Shown in pieces: positions 11,428 to 20,570 of a stretch of DNA of 64,000 nt (within the stretch, counting starts at the first letter, position 1; every line of letters starts with the position of its first letter). The stretch covers positions 4,781,501 to 4,845,500 of the forward strand of contig OZ022498.1 in assembly GCA_963989385.1 (NCBI GenBank), in the 5' to 3' direction. This stretch comes from Ctena decussata. Taxonomy: Eukaryota > Mollusca > Bivalvia > Lucinida > Lucinidae. The translations under genes and the position numbers were made by a program. A model generated the notes under the pieces. That model saw nothing but the letters and a program-made list of their open reading frames with translations, had not been told where the DNA came from and ran no database searches.

Positions 11428-11442
11428 CACCCTCTCCATTTT
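11428..11442 (-). promoter_or_regulatory. Polypurine tract of the TRIM
   Basis: On the minus strand AAAATGGAGAGGGTG lies two bases upstream of the 3' LTR. This is where second-strand priming occurs in LTR retrotransposons. Confidence 0.6.
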
Positions 11443-11525
11443 AGATTCGTCCCCGAATCTCAATTTGAGTTTCATTGAATCTGATCTAATCACGGATGTG
11501 CTCCGAGATTCGAGTGGGTCATTTA

Positions 11526-11537
11526 TGTTGGGCGCCA
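11526..11537 (-). promoter_or_regulatory. tRNA-Lys primer-binding site of the TRIM
   Basis: On the minus strand TGGCGCCCAACA follows the 5' LTR after two bases. It complements the 3' end (TGTTGGGCGCCA) expected for a tRNA-Lys(CTT)-type primer, with 11 or 12 matches depending on the host tRNA. Confidence 0.7.
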
Positions 11538-11539
11538 GA

Positions 11540-11688
11540 TGTAACAGACTCATAAAAAACCAAAGTGCTCCGGCCGGGTTTTGAACCCAGGCCGCCTGCG
11601 TGACAGTCCCGCACTCTACCATGTCGCTATAAAAGCTGGCTTGTACCGCAAGGCAGTACAAGTGTATCTTATACCTATCACTACTACA
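11540..11688 (-). repeat. TRIM 5' LTR
   Basis: This is the partner of the LTR at 11277-11425. In element orientation it starts TGTAGTAGTGATAGG and ends GAGTCTGTTACA. It carries the same tRNA-Asp-like segment and keeps both box A (TAGCGACATGG) and box B. Confidence 0.8.
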
Positions 11689-11891
11689 CTGAAATGCAGA
11701 AAATGTTGCAAAACTTCTTCCTGTCTGAGAACTCTAGGCTGATCGGTGATTCCCAAATGAAAATTTCTAGCTTTCCTGTGAGCAGTGAGACAGATTGGTT
11801 TGGAATAATAATATTGTCTTTATTTAAAGAGGACTACACAGTTTGTACTACCAATCTTACCTGTAGCCCTCTATGATAGCGTACAGCTAAA

Positions 11892-11987
11892 ATTACCCTA
11901 ATGTGCCCAAATATTGGGACACCTGGACAAATGGAAAATTAATGGTTTTTAGGTGTCCCAATACTTTTAAAAGCACTTTAGGGTAAT
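11892..11987. mobile_element. F4 foldback MITE, intact copy
   Basis: ATTACCCTAATGTGC at the left mirrors GCACTTTAGGGTAAT at the right. Between them AATATTGGGACACC pairs with AGGTGTCCCAATAC. The outermost TA on both sides is compatible with a TA target duplication, as in Tc1/mariner MITEs. A second copy at 30961-34068 is interrupted. Confidence 0.7.
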
Positions 11988-12349
11988 TTCTATAACAATT
12001 CGGCTTTGTTCGTGACAATGTTATATTTAGAGACACGTGTATTTCTTGCAGAGCCACAACATATGTTTTGCTGAAGGAGTATTAAACATGTTTGTATGTT
12101 GTATGAACAGAAATTATCTGTTATTATGAAAATAAGAAAGTTCTTATATTGTGTGGCTCTGAAAAATGTGGAATTACTTGCACAGAAGTACAGGAATCCC
12201 TTATAAAGTATGCAGCTGTCTAAATATACCATACCCTTTCCCCTGTTCAATAATAATGCGATGATCAAACAGCTCTGAGTTAGTGCTGTATTAGGAAAAT
12301 CGCTTTTGAGCCAACTACATGTAGTTCTTATGAGGAGCCACAATAAATA

Positions 12350-12368
12350 CAGTAAAACCTCGTTATAA
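12350..12368 (+). mobile_element. Possible pogo/Tigger-like terminus fragment
   Basis: TA followed by CAGTAAAACCTCGTTATAA looks like a terminus of a pogo/Tigger-type mariner element. Only one end is visible, and an F3 element is inserted just downstream. Confidence 0.35.
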
Positions 12369-12380
12369 TATTACACATTA

Positions 12381-12582
12381 CAGAGCTCTAGATAAGAGGG
12401 GTATTTGATGATAATTGAGGAATAATTTTTTTATTTCTCATGGAAACCGTATGTTGTGACCCCTCATCTGAACCATCTCATCGAGACGATTCAGATAAGG
12501 GGTCACAACTTATGTTTTTATGCAGAATTTACAAAAATTATCCCTAATTATCACCAAATACTTCCTCTTATCTGGGGCTCTG
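12381..12582. mobile_element. F3 foldback element with 6-bp TSD ACATTA
   Basis: The termini are CAGAGCTCTAGATAAGA and TCTTATCTGGGGCTCTG. The centre holds GTTGTGACCCCTCATCTGAA and its near-complement around TCTCATCGAGACGATT. The 202-base element is flanked by ACATTA on both sides (12375-12380, 12583-12588). Its coding capacity is nil. Confidence 0.75.
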
Positions 12583-12783
12583 ACATTATAATGCTATTAA
12601 GATATAATGCTATTCATCCCCATCTTCATCTTCCAAAAAAGTGCTAGGCCCAATCTTGAGCATAGTTGCAGTATTATGTCAAGGCATCCATTGAGACAAA
12701 GCTACAAATGAATATAGTGTTGCGGCAAACCTATAATCCACTGTACATATTTATTCTCAGTATGTAATGCTTTGCCTTTCTGT

Positions 12784-13045
12784 TGTGGTAGCGCGTCTGA
12801 CTTGTGAGCCAGAGGTTCCGGGTTCGATACCCAATGCTGCCACATACTATCGTTTCTCCTTCCACTGATTCAAGAAGGGCAGTTGTCAGTTACTGGTGAA
12901 AGTATGTGCACTTAGTACTGGTTAACCGCTTAGGAGGTCTAAGCCTGCCCAGGAATAGTGTGGTAAGGATATTTGGCTGTCCCGACATGACCATAGCTGT
13001 TTACCGCGGACGTAAAGGAATAAAACAAAACAAACAAACAAAAAA
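12784..13045 (+). mobile_element. SINE family A with 9-bp TSD
   Basis: The head is GTGGTAGCGCGTCTGAC, with box B GGGTTCGATACCC. The body carries GAAGGGCAGTTGTCAGTTAC and TGGTTAACCGCTTAGGAGG, shared with the copies at 45293 and 57601. The tail is AAAACAAAACAAACAAAC. CCTTTCTGT flanks it on both sides (12775-12783, 13046-13054). A few 5' bases are missing compared with the 45293 copy. Confidence 0.85.
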
Positions 13046-13194
13046 CCTTTCTGTGGATCCCAAGCATAAAGTAATAATGGAACTCTACTGTACTTTTATG
13101 GAGAAATAGAAAAATTAACTTGTAATTATAAGATGGCTTGTTCCATTACACGTACAGTTTTAAGGAGAGTGCTGATAATTTTGAGTAGTCATTT

Positions 13195-13400
13195 GAAGTG
13201 AACGGGTATATACATTCAAGGGAAGCAACTCTGCAATTTTTGTCTTTTCCCAAGGGGGTTCAACTATTAAAGGAAAGACTTTGCTCCCCTAGGGGCAGAT
13301 TCTTTGCTTTAAGAGTAGAATCCATTTGGAAAGGGCTATATTTTAGAAGGAGACAAACAGGTTGTCTCAAAATTCATTCCCTTTTGTAAAAATTACAGAA
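13195..13400. mobile_element. F1 foldback element
   Basis: The left part reads AAGGGAAGCAACTCTGCAA. The core is TTAAAGGAAAGACTTTGCTCC followed by a near-complement (GGGGCAGATTCTTTGCTTTAA), and the right part has CCCTTTTGTAAAAATTAC. The 63-codon frame running through it is an artefact. Confidence 0.65.
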
Positions 13401-13863
13401 AAATTAGGCGGTATGCCCATACACATGAAGGACCAAGAAAGATTTATTAACTGCCCAATTGACCATAAATCTCAATTTATCAATAAAAGCGACTGAACAA
13501 AGTGGCTATGGCTGCCGCTAGTTGTCTTCAGCCCAGCCAGATGCCTTTGTAATTGACCACTGTCCATAATATTGTAAGACTGTTGCTAACAGAGCGGCCA
13601 TTTGTAATTGAGTCGGCAATTGAATACATAGTTTTCGTCCCTGCGTCTTATCTTTTCATCATTTGCCATGCAGCAAAACGTCTGCATAAAGTTAAAATAA
13701 CTTTCTTTATAATTTGAGATACTCATAACAAGGGAACAATGGCCGCTGAAAAGTCGTCTGCTGCCGCAATATTTATCCAATTTGTTTGGACATATCAACT
13801 AATTAATGTAATTATCCTGAAATTTTACTAAATTATGTTTTGTCAAAAAATTGTTGACATAAT
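13401..13863. other. No feature recognised
   Basis: AT-rich sequence with only short frames; no named repeat seen. Confidence 0.3.
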
Positions 13864-13934
13864 GGCAAACACTGTAGATCCTGATCAGACTTCTCCTTTG
13901 AAGGAGCAGTCTGATCAGGACCTACACTGTTTGT
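13864..13934. repeat. F6 hairpin core
   Basis: GCAAACACTGTAGATCCTGA, then GACTTCTCCTTTGAAGGAGC, then a close inverse copy ending in ACACTGTTTG. The stem is of the GATCAGACTGCTCC type. Confidence 0.75.
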
Positions 13935-15238
13935 GGATGCACTTCCGTCCCAGTATTCTGAGTTGTTACGATAAGTAGTCGGTTATTTGACCGGTCAGCA
14001 GAAATAATCCATCATAGGAAATTAATAATGTGGGCTTCAGCAACTCCGCCACGGGGCGTAACGGGCTCACTGACGTGGTGATAACAAGATTTGAATTTTG
14101 ATTAAGGTGTGAGAATCAAATCGCAAACGAGGAGTTTGTTATACACAAAAGCAGTTTTGAAAGTGCTTGCCATTTGTTAGTTGATATATTGACTGTGGGT
14201 ACAAAGTATGCCCCTTCTTTTATAAAGACACAGTTTATGCACAGCATGTCAGTAGCAAATAGAATTTTGATATTATTACTATAAAGGGTTATAAACCTAG
14301 TTACCGCCATTTAAATTTTAGTTGTATCTCATATTCATTGAAACATTTAAATATTTTAGAGGATAGAGGAGCAAAGAAGTAGATCTTTTTTTGTTTTGTT
14401 AAGGTATATTGATATACTTCCATATTTTCAGCCATTTTTACCTAGAAGAACAAATTTTTGGGGTGCCTGTTTGCTTACCTGGAGTACGAAGCCCTCTAAA
14501 AATGGGGTCCTCTCCGAAAGAAAAGAATTTGATAATTTCCTTTAAAGATATACGCCCTCATATGTTTTTTATTAGATTCCAAATTTCTCACGAAAAATAC
14601 ATCACAGGCATAATAATGATCTATAGTAAGAGTACTTTGATCTGCTGAATTTATAATCTGCGATGGTCACTGGAAGTAGGAGAATTTAAGAAAATATATA
14701 AAAACGCTGGAATAGCGGACCGCCATTCCCGCCAAAAACGAATACTGGATATGCCCAGAAATCATATTTAATCAGTGTAAAGTTATATCATGAATAATTT
14801 TAAGACCTTCCTTTAATCACTTCGGACAGTAATTGGCTGAAAAGAATTCACGTGCACGCAATAGAGATTAATGCTATTGTTAAGCTATTTACTCCAGTGT
14901 TCATGAAATTTAAAACATGCTTGCAGAAACGCCTTTTTATGCCAGTGTGGGAGGAGTCAGTCAATTTATGATGGCTAAGTACTCATGAATATTCAAGAAG
15001 AGTTCGCAATGATATATCGCCTCTGCCTCTGTAACAAGGATATTTTTACACAAGATGTTTTGCACAGGTCTTAATTGTGTTGCATACAACTAATCCGTTT
15101 CATTCTTTTGTGGATATTTCATAATGAAATACGAGGGAGTATACTGTTAAGAGTTGATCTTCATTGAAAAGAAAGGCAAAAATAAAAATGGCGGAGTTCC
15201 TTTCGTTGAAAGTATACCCATTTATCTTAAACCCATTT
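13935..15238. other. No gene; scattered F1-like fragments
   Basis: CAGCCATTTTTACC near 14431 and ATGGCGGAGTTCCTTTCGTTG near 15188 resemble the outer parts of F1 in opposite orientations, so an old, widely split copy is possible. The 79-codon frame at 14409-14648 shows no domain. Confidence 0.3.
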
Positions 15239-15473
15239 GAGCCGCGACACGAGTAAACCAACAAAGTGAATGTGCGCCCAGCGCAGACTCAGACCCGCCT
15301 GGGCATCAGCCCAGTCTGATCAGAGTCTTCGCTGTCCACGTGGAGGTAACTTAGACCCTTAGCTACCTTTTAAGGGCTAGCGAAGAATCTGAGCCGACTG
15401 AGCGAATGCCCAGGCTGAACTGAGTCTACGCTGGGCGCACAACCACTATGTTGGTTTTCTCATGTTATGGCTC
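15239..15473. mobile_element. F2 foldback element with 4-bp TSD ATTT
   Basis: The left end GAGCCGCGACACGAG mirrors the right end CATGTTATGGCTC, with some decay. The inner part has GCGCAGACTCAGACC, GCCCAGTCTGATCAGAGTC, the central CTTAGACCCTTAGCTACC and the inverse motifs. ATTT lies on both sides (15235-15238, 15474-15477). Confidence 0.75.
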
Positions 15474-15498
15474 ATTTGTTCTTAATACTGGAATAGAG

Positions 15499-15659
15499 AG
15501 GAGCGGCTGTAGTGGATAACACTCCAGACTACCAATCCAGGGTTCGCAAGATCGATCCCCCGCTTCTCTGGTCTTTCGGATGAGACTTTAAACCAAGGTC
15601 CCGTCTCCATATCACCTCTATGTTGGTGGGACTTTAAACCCAAGTTCACTCACTCACTC
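15499..15659 (+). mobile_element. SINE family C, full-length, 12-bp TSD
   Basis: The head is GGAGCGGCTGTAGTGG with box B-like GCAAGATCGATCCCCC. The body is CTTTCGGATGAGACTTTAAA and the 3' end is GTTCACTCACTCACTC. The TSD is ACTGGAATAGAG (15487-15498, 15660-15671). Other copies lie at 21519, 32627, 35513 and 38319. Confidence 0.85.
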
Positions 15660-15671
15660 ACTGGAATAGAG

Positions 15672-16225
15672 TTTCAAACATTTTTGCAGGAACAGTAAGC
15701 CCTTTTTATAATGAAAGGATTTATGTCACCAAAGATTGTACAGTTAAGATAAATGGGTATCAGGGAAAGTAACTCTGCCATTTTCTACTTGTTACACTTG
15801 CTACTAGCTGGTGATCTACTTGTTACAGCCATTTAAGGAACCAAAGGTGGGATAAATACTGATTCACCCATAAAGTGATATTAACCCTGATCAATTTTAA
15901 AGCACCTGTGGGTTAGCGTAGATCCTGTGGTTATTATTTCCAGTCCTGCTGATTTTATTACATCTCTTATTTGTTGAATTAATTGACGTAACTTTAAGGC
16001 TGAATGAAATGGTGGAATCATTTTGAAAAAATCCTTGTCATTGTGGTGTTAATTTTCATGATTTCAAGAAAAAGTTGAATTATAAGTTATACCACCATAG
16101 TAGAAATGTTACGTTGTCATTTATGGTAATTGCCCAAAATATTCGGAAAACTTGCCTGGTTACTTTAATTACACTAAATTAGATCTGCTGATACATGTAT
16201 ATAACAATCTGATAAAACATCAATA
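15672..16225. other. No gene; F1-like fragment
   Basis: ATCAGGGAAAGTAACTCTGCC near 15759 matches the outer arm of F1 without a partner arm. Nothing else is recognisable. Confidence 0.3.
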
Positions 16226-16293
16226 GCAAACAGTGTGGACCCTGATCAGACTGCTCCAAAAGGAGCAGTCTGATCTGGATCTACACTGTTTGC
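16226..16293. repeat. F6 hairpin core, near-perfect
   Basis: GCAAACAGTGTGGACCCTGA and CAGACTGCTCCAAAAGGAGC lead into an inverse arm ending ACACTGTTTGC. The stem is about 32 bp with few mismatches. Confidence 0.8.
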
Positions 16294-16431
16294 TTGTGAG
16301 CTTTTGTCCAAATATTTAGGACCATGAATGTACATAGAACAGTAAGTTAAATTTGTGATTTATGTGCAATTAGAGCTGTGCGGGACACTTCGGGTATCCT
16401 GTAATTTTTCACAGGTGAAAATTGAATTGTT

Positions 16432-16519
16432 GGTACCACACTGGCATTTTATTGAAGGATGTCTACAACTTTAACGGTACCACACTGGCATTTTATTAAA
16501 GGATGTCTACAACTTTACC
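16432..16519 (+). repeat. 44-bp tandem duplication
   Basis: The unit GGTACCACACTGGCATTTTA... occurs twice in direct orientation (16432-16475 and 16476-16519) with one or two differences. It looks like a local duplication without further expansion. Confidence 0.75.
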
Positions 16520-16744
16520 GGTTTATTCATTGATAATTTTATGAAATTCATTAATTCATACTTGTGAAAAAATTATACTGTCATACCACTATAGGAACCC
16601 TGCTAGCTTCTTTACAGGAAAGATAAAATTGCATAATCTATGCACGCATATGCAAAAATTCCATGAATAAAATTTGCTAGAGTAGATTGAGTCAGTTTGA
16701 ATTTTAATGTGAAAATGTGATTGTAAATATTTGGACACTTTCAT

Positions 16745-16975
16745 CCGTCGATTTTGTCCTAACAGCACCAGAAAAAAAAGCAGACAAAATTTACATCTAC
16801 AAAATTTAGATAAAATGATTTGTTCAGGCTATACTGAGAAATCAAAGATTAGAGGGCAAACGGTGTAGATCCAGATGAGGCAGCTCATTATAGGTGCCTC
16901 ATTTTGGATCTGCACTGTTTGCAAATTTAACTTTTTTCATTTTTGGCACTTTAAGTCCTAGAGCTGTCATGTCTT
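16745..16975. mobile_element. F6 foldback element, longer copy
   Basis: The hairpin core (16856-16922) uses the GATGAGGCAGCTCATTATAG variant instead of GATCAGACTGCTCC. The left flank carries CAGACAAAATTTACATCTAC and ATACTGAGAAATCAAAGATT, which recur beside other F6 cores and define an element of about 230-300 bases. Confidence 0.65.
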
Positions 16976-17239
16976 TCTTTTACAGATGTTACATTAGAAA
17001 GTAAACAAACAGTGCAGCCAATCAACACACTGCAGCTGTGGAGCAGTATGATCTGTATCTACATTTTGTTGCAGCGTGTAGGTATTTCTGTCCTCATATT
17101 TCTCTTACACACTTTATAAAAATGAAAAATTTGGGCTTGATGCATAAATTATGAATTAGCCAGGATTTTTGTCAAACCTGTTTAAGAAAGCAACAGTCTC
17201 CCACTTTCACACAATCATGCAATATAGGCGGCGGCTTAA

Positions 17240-17287
17240 CCCTATTGTTCTCAAAATGGAGTTTTGGCCATTCTGAGTGCAATAGGG
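17240..17287. mobile_element. 48-bp TTAA-flanked micro-MITE
   Basis: CCCTATTG at the left and CAATAGGG at the right are inverted repeats. TTAA lies directly outside on both sides (17236-17239, 17288-17291). The inner part also pairs (TCTCAAAATGG with CCATTCTGAG). A TTAA target and CCC ends are the hallmark of piggyBac-type elements. At 48 bases it is extremely short, so chance palindromy is the alternative. Confidence 0.5.
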
Positions 17288-17506
17288 TTAAATTCTGAAA
17301 CCTTGGATGAGATTTTCCTATACCCAAACTCTGTATTCATTATTAAGACAGGACCATTTCCTTCCTAAAGGGAATCAGGGACATATTGTTTTTGCTGCTG
17401 ACCCTGTTGTTGTTAGACGCTTTAGAATTGACAGAATTTAGAATTGTCTCTTGCTCTCAGACCAGTGCATCTAATCATAGTAAATTTATAGGGTGCATTA
17501 ATTGGG

Positions 17507-18210
17507 ATGAGTCAGGGTGGCCTAGATTTTTATGAACTTGGCCTAATTTTCAGTGTCATTGCACAAGTTACCAGTATAAGAGCCTTGGTAGTCCATTTTG
17601 TAAAAAAAGGTTCTATTGATTTTGACAGTCGTTCATTATCATCTTACCATGGTTTTGATATATTGTTGATACTATTGTCTATTGAAAGGGGCATGGAACT
17701 CATTTTCATTTTTCCATCTGTCATTGTATGTCTGTGCTGCATTGCTGAATCATGTGTCTGGGATAGACATACAGTATTTCTACCAATAAACTTCCCCTCT
17801 CTAATAAACACCCTCTCACCTTTTCTGTAAAAAAAATGTGACCAAATATCAACAAATTGGCTTCACACCAATTTCTGATCAACCAAAGTTTGTATTGTCT
17901 TGCCTTTATTTTGTCTGTAGAATGACAGACAGTTGTAGAACCTGTAAATTGCAGTGCCATGGGGTGGGGCATTTATTAGATGGAAAATGTTTGTTTAAAC
18001 TGTCTGCATCTCAGTCTAGTTATTGTTCCAGCAAAGTGTCAGAGTACTTTAGGTATAAAAAATTCTCGACATTTTAATTTAGAAGAGTTGAGTGAAGACA
18101 CTGAAGAAGTTACAGATAAAGAAACTTGGAAAGTGCTGAAACAGTTTCTATTGCAACTCCTTCAGTTACTGTTTGGTTATATAATGACAAGGATTATAAA
18201 ATTTGAAAAA
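17507..18210 (+). other. Coding-like patch, product unknown
   Basis: Three overlapping plus-strand frames (17507-17830, 17838-18077 and 17980-18210) have a protein-like composition. The middle one contains a candidate exon with several Cys and His residues. The last reads LEELSEDTEEVTDKETWKVL followed by a leucine-rich stretch FLLQLLQLLFGY. The frames do not join without a frameshift or intron. I recognise no family. It could be exons of a spliced gene, a decayed gene or chance. The third frame runs into the F2 element at 18217. Confidence 0.25.
17921..18052 (+). CDS. Candidate internal exon, Cys-rich, family unknown
   Basis: A pyrimidine-rich tract ending TTTTGTCTGTAG precedes 17921, and AG|GTATAA follows 18052, giving plausible splice sites. 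The 132-base stretch is open and symmetric (phase 2 at both ends). It encodes a 43-residue stretch beginning MTDSCRTCKLQCHGVGHLLD and containing C-x2-C-x3-C-H-x3-H-x5-C, then another Cys further on. The spacing suggests a metal-binding module, but I cannot name one. The downstream frame closes quickly if unspliced. Evidence is composition and splice context only. Confidence 0.25.
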
Positions 18211-18216
18211 ACATAC

Positions 18217-18452
18217 GAGCCGCGACACGACAAAACCAACAATGTGGTTGTGCGCCCAGCGCAGACTCAGATCAGCCTGGGCATCCGCCCAGTCTGATCA
18301 GAGTCTTCGCTGTCCGCATGGAGGTAGCTTAGACCCTTAGCTACCCTTTAAACGCATAGCGAAGATTCTGATCAGACTGGGCGGATGCCCAGGCTGGCCT
18401 GAGTCTGGGCTGGGCGCATAACCACATAGTTGGTTTTGTCGTGTCGCGGCTC
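18217..18452. mobile_element. F2 foldback element, best copy, TSD ATAC
   Basis: The ends GAGCCGCGACACGACAAAAC and GTTTTGTCGTGTCGCGGCTC are perfect inverses. The 236-base element is flanked by ATAC (18213-18216, 18453-18456). The inner arms include CAGCGCAGACTCAGATCAGC and GCATCCGCCCAGTCTGATCA with their complements, and a non-palindromic middle holds CTTAGACCCTTAGCTACC. It has no coding capacity; a 4-bp TSD is repeated in the 15239 copy. Confidence 0.85.
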
Positions 18453-18654
18453 ATACCTGTTTATGTCTTTCTTGCAACTAGAAGAAGCAAGACATAGCTA
18501 TTAACTTCCTGGCGTTGTCATCATGAGCATTGGCTGTGCTAACTTTCCTCCAGTTTTCTAGTTGAGCAAGACACTGCCATCACTTATGTTGTCCTGTGAG
18601 CACTGACACTTCAGTTACAGTGTTTCAGAGAGGATAATTCTGAGATAGCTCCTT

Positions 18655-18895
18655 GTATAGTTAAGGGTAAACTTTCATAGGAAACAGAAGCAATTCTGCC
18701 ATTTTGATCCATTTCATTCTCCCCCTCCCCACCCCCTCCCATCACAGTTGGGGTCAGCTCTTAAGAAAAGAATTTGCTCCAGTAATTTATAGACTCCATT
18801 TTAGAAGTACTTTGTTGTCCAGGAAAGCAAAGAGGAAGTCACAAAAATTGTTCCCCTTCTTAAGATGGCAGAAAACCATGGAGGTGTACTCCAAT
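18655..18895. mobile_element. F1 foldback element
   Basis: The outer arm is ACAGAAGCAATTCTGCCATT and the core is GGTCAGCTCTTAAGAAAAGA with ATTTGCTCC. The right side has CACAAAAATTGTTCCCCTT and AAGATGGCAGAA. The right half of the core has decayed. The sequence just downstream (18900-18960) has ATGTTGTGATCCCTCAC, as in F3. Confidence 0.6.
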
Positions 18896-18974
18896 TAAGA
18901 ATATATGTTGTGATCCCTCACAGGACTGCCTCCAAACTTCCTTAAGCTGGAGGACAGCTTCACTCAACAATTAG

Positions 18975-19150
18975 CTTTAATGTTAACCCTTTAAGCGCCA
19001 AAAAATCAGACAAGAGAATTTACGTCTGCAAATTTTCAAAAATGTTCAACTGTTGAGAGTTCAAAGACCAGAGGGCAAAACTATAGATTCTGATGAGGTG
19101 GCTCATAATGAGCCACCTCATTTTTTGAAAATTCAGCCATTTCATTACTG
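18975..19150. mobile_element. F6 foldback element, partial
   Basis: CTTTAAGCGCCAAAAAATCAG is the left end of the family. GAATTTACGTCTGCAAA follows, then the hairpin GATGAGGTGGCTCATAATG and its complement near 19095-19125. The right arm is mostly missing. Confidence 0.6.
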
Positions 19151-19687
19151 GCATTCAAAGTGTTTATAATCCAAAAGAATGTAATGTTGTGACCCCTCAG
19201 TAGGACTGCTTCCAGACTCCCTTGATTTGGAAGTCTACTTCACTCAACAGTTCTAAATTAAAATGTCTAGTAATTCTGCATCCAAAGCATATATGTCACT
19301 TTGTTGGATCAATAATTTCACTGAGAAAGAAAGTTCTTTCATCAAGAGTTGGAAGGTAACCGAGCACACTCTCAGGGGAAGCAACTCTGAAACTATGCTG
19401 ACTATCAGAGTGGATCAAGAATACTGATTTCCAAAGGCTTTTTTGTCTACTTTCAGTTTGCGTGCCGTACAAACTTACGCAAAAATGTCTCAAGTGGCAT
19501 TAAAAAGAAAAGAAGTTAAACTGAGATGCTGCTTTCAGACAAATTCACAGTCTTGATGGCTTGACGGATGCACAAGTGGACGGATGTCAGTGAGGTAGGT
19601 AATTCGCAGAGGCATACACTCACTTTTAAAAATATGCTCAACTAGATTGTGCAAATTTCTGCAAAAGATTTAGATTACATACTGTAT

Positions 19688-19905
19688 TTGAGTCGGGACA
19701 CGACAAAACCAACAAAGTGGCATGTTCCCCCAGAAAAGACTCCGATCAACCTGGGCATTGGATCTGATCTGAGTATTTACTGTCCTCATGGAGCTAGGTT
19801 TGACCCTTAGCTACCCTTCAAGCTGAAAGTGAAGATTGATCTGAGTCTTTCAATGCTGAGCGCACATGCCACTTTGTGCATTTTCTCATGTCATGGCTCC
19901 TTTAT
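19688..19905. mobile_element. F2 foldback element, diverged
   Basis: The left end GAGTCGGGACACGACAAAAC and the right end TCTCATGTCATGGCTC keep the family pattern. GACCCTTAGCTACCCTTCAA marks the middle. Internal deletions shorten it. Confidence 0.65.
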
Positions 19906-19908
19906 TTG

Positions 19909-20085
19909 GTTATAAGATGGGATTTCCCTTTCCAAAAGAACCAAAAAATCTAGATTTGTCTTACAAGATAGATCTAGATTTTTGGGATTGTTTTTCAAGG
20001 GGAAGACCGCCTTTCAGCACAACTAGTGTTAGAGATTAAAGTATTTGGGGTCATTTAGAGAGGGAAAAAGCCCCCATCTTATAAC
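19909..20085. mobile_element. Foldback element with GTTATAAGATGGG ends
   Basis: GTTATAAGATGGG at the left mirrors CCCATCTTATAAC at the right. In the middle AATCTAGATTTGTCTTAC and its inverse GATAGATCTAGATTTTTGGG form a second stem. No clear TSD was seen. It is a single copy in the window. Confidence 0.6.
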
Positions 20086-20112
20086 AGAATAAACTCGGTA
20101 GTGCTTTAGCAG

Positions 20113-20359
20113 CCTGGTCCCGAGGTTATAAAACTTTTTTATGCTCAACTCAGCTGAGCATGAAATTTTCTCTGCTGATAAATATGAAAATGCCAACTGA
20201 TGTTGGCATTTTCATATTCATAAGCAGAGAAAATTTTATACTCTGATAAACTGAGCAAAAAGCAACTCTACCAATCAGTAATTTGCTCTTTATTAGCAGG
20301 TTAAATTTCATGCTCAGCTGAGTTGAGCATGAAGAAAGTTTTATAACCTCGGGGGCCAG
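20113..20359. mobile_element. Large nested palindrome (foldback element)
   Basis: CTGGTCCCGAGGTTATAAAA at the left mirrors TTTTATAACCTCGGGGGCCAG at the right. The arms continue through ATGCTCAACTCAGCTGAGC, itself palindromic, for about 60 bases. A separate inner hairpin, ATGAAAATGCCAACTGATG with its inverse, occupies 20183-20220. The 81-codon frame across it is an artefact. Confidence 0.75.
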
Positions 20360-20570
20360 TCCTAATAGCTTTAGCTTTGAATACAAGTGAAACAACAGTA
20401 AAGTTCATTCTGGCATTGGCTGTTATGCACATTTCTGCGGTAGGTATCAAAGACTGACACTAGTAAACTGTAAAATGGTTTTACATGTAAATACAAAGGT
20501 TTTTGAAACAATTAGCAGGTGTTGTGTCATGCAGGTGTGATTACTTGTAAGTTTATACCTGTCAGGAATT

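Larger units (their letters stand above)
11277..11688 (-). mobile_element. TRIM: miniature LTR retrotransposon with tRNA-Asp-like LTRs
   Basis: Two direct 149-base repeats (11277-11425 and 11540-11688) begin TGTAGTAG and end GTTACA on the minus strand, giving TG..CA LTR ends. They enclose only 114 bases. On the minus strand the internal part starts two bases after the LTR with TGGCGCCCAACA, which is complementary to the 3' end of animal tRNA-Lys(CTT). It ends with the purine-rich AAAATGGAGAGGGTG just before the second LTR. CTGA flanks the element on both sides (11273-11276, 11689-11692). Each LTR contains a tRNA-Asp(GTC)-like sequence with box A and box B. There is no coding capacity, so mobilisation would need proteins from another LTR element. 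This fits a TRIM. The pol III-type promoter in the LTR recalls plant Cassandra elements, which carry 5S sequence there. Confidence 0.8.

Noticed and set aside
12000..12343. 117-codon minus-strand frame as a gene
   Set aside because: Composition is not protein-like, there is no start or splice context and no recognisable domain.
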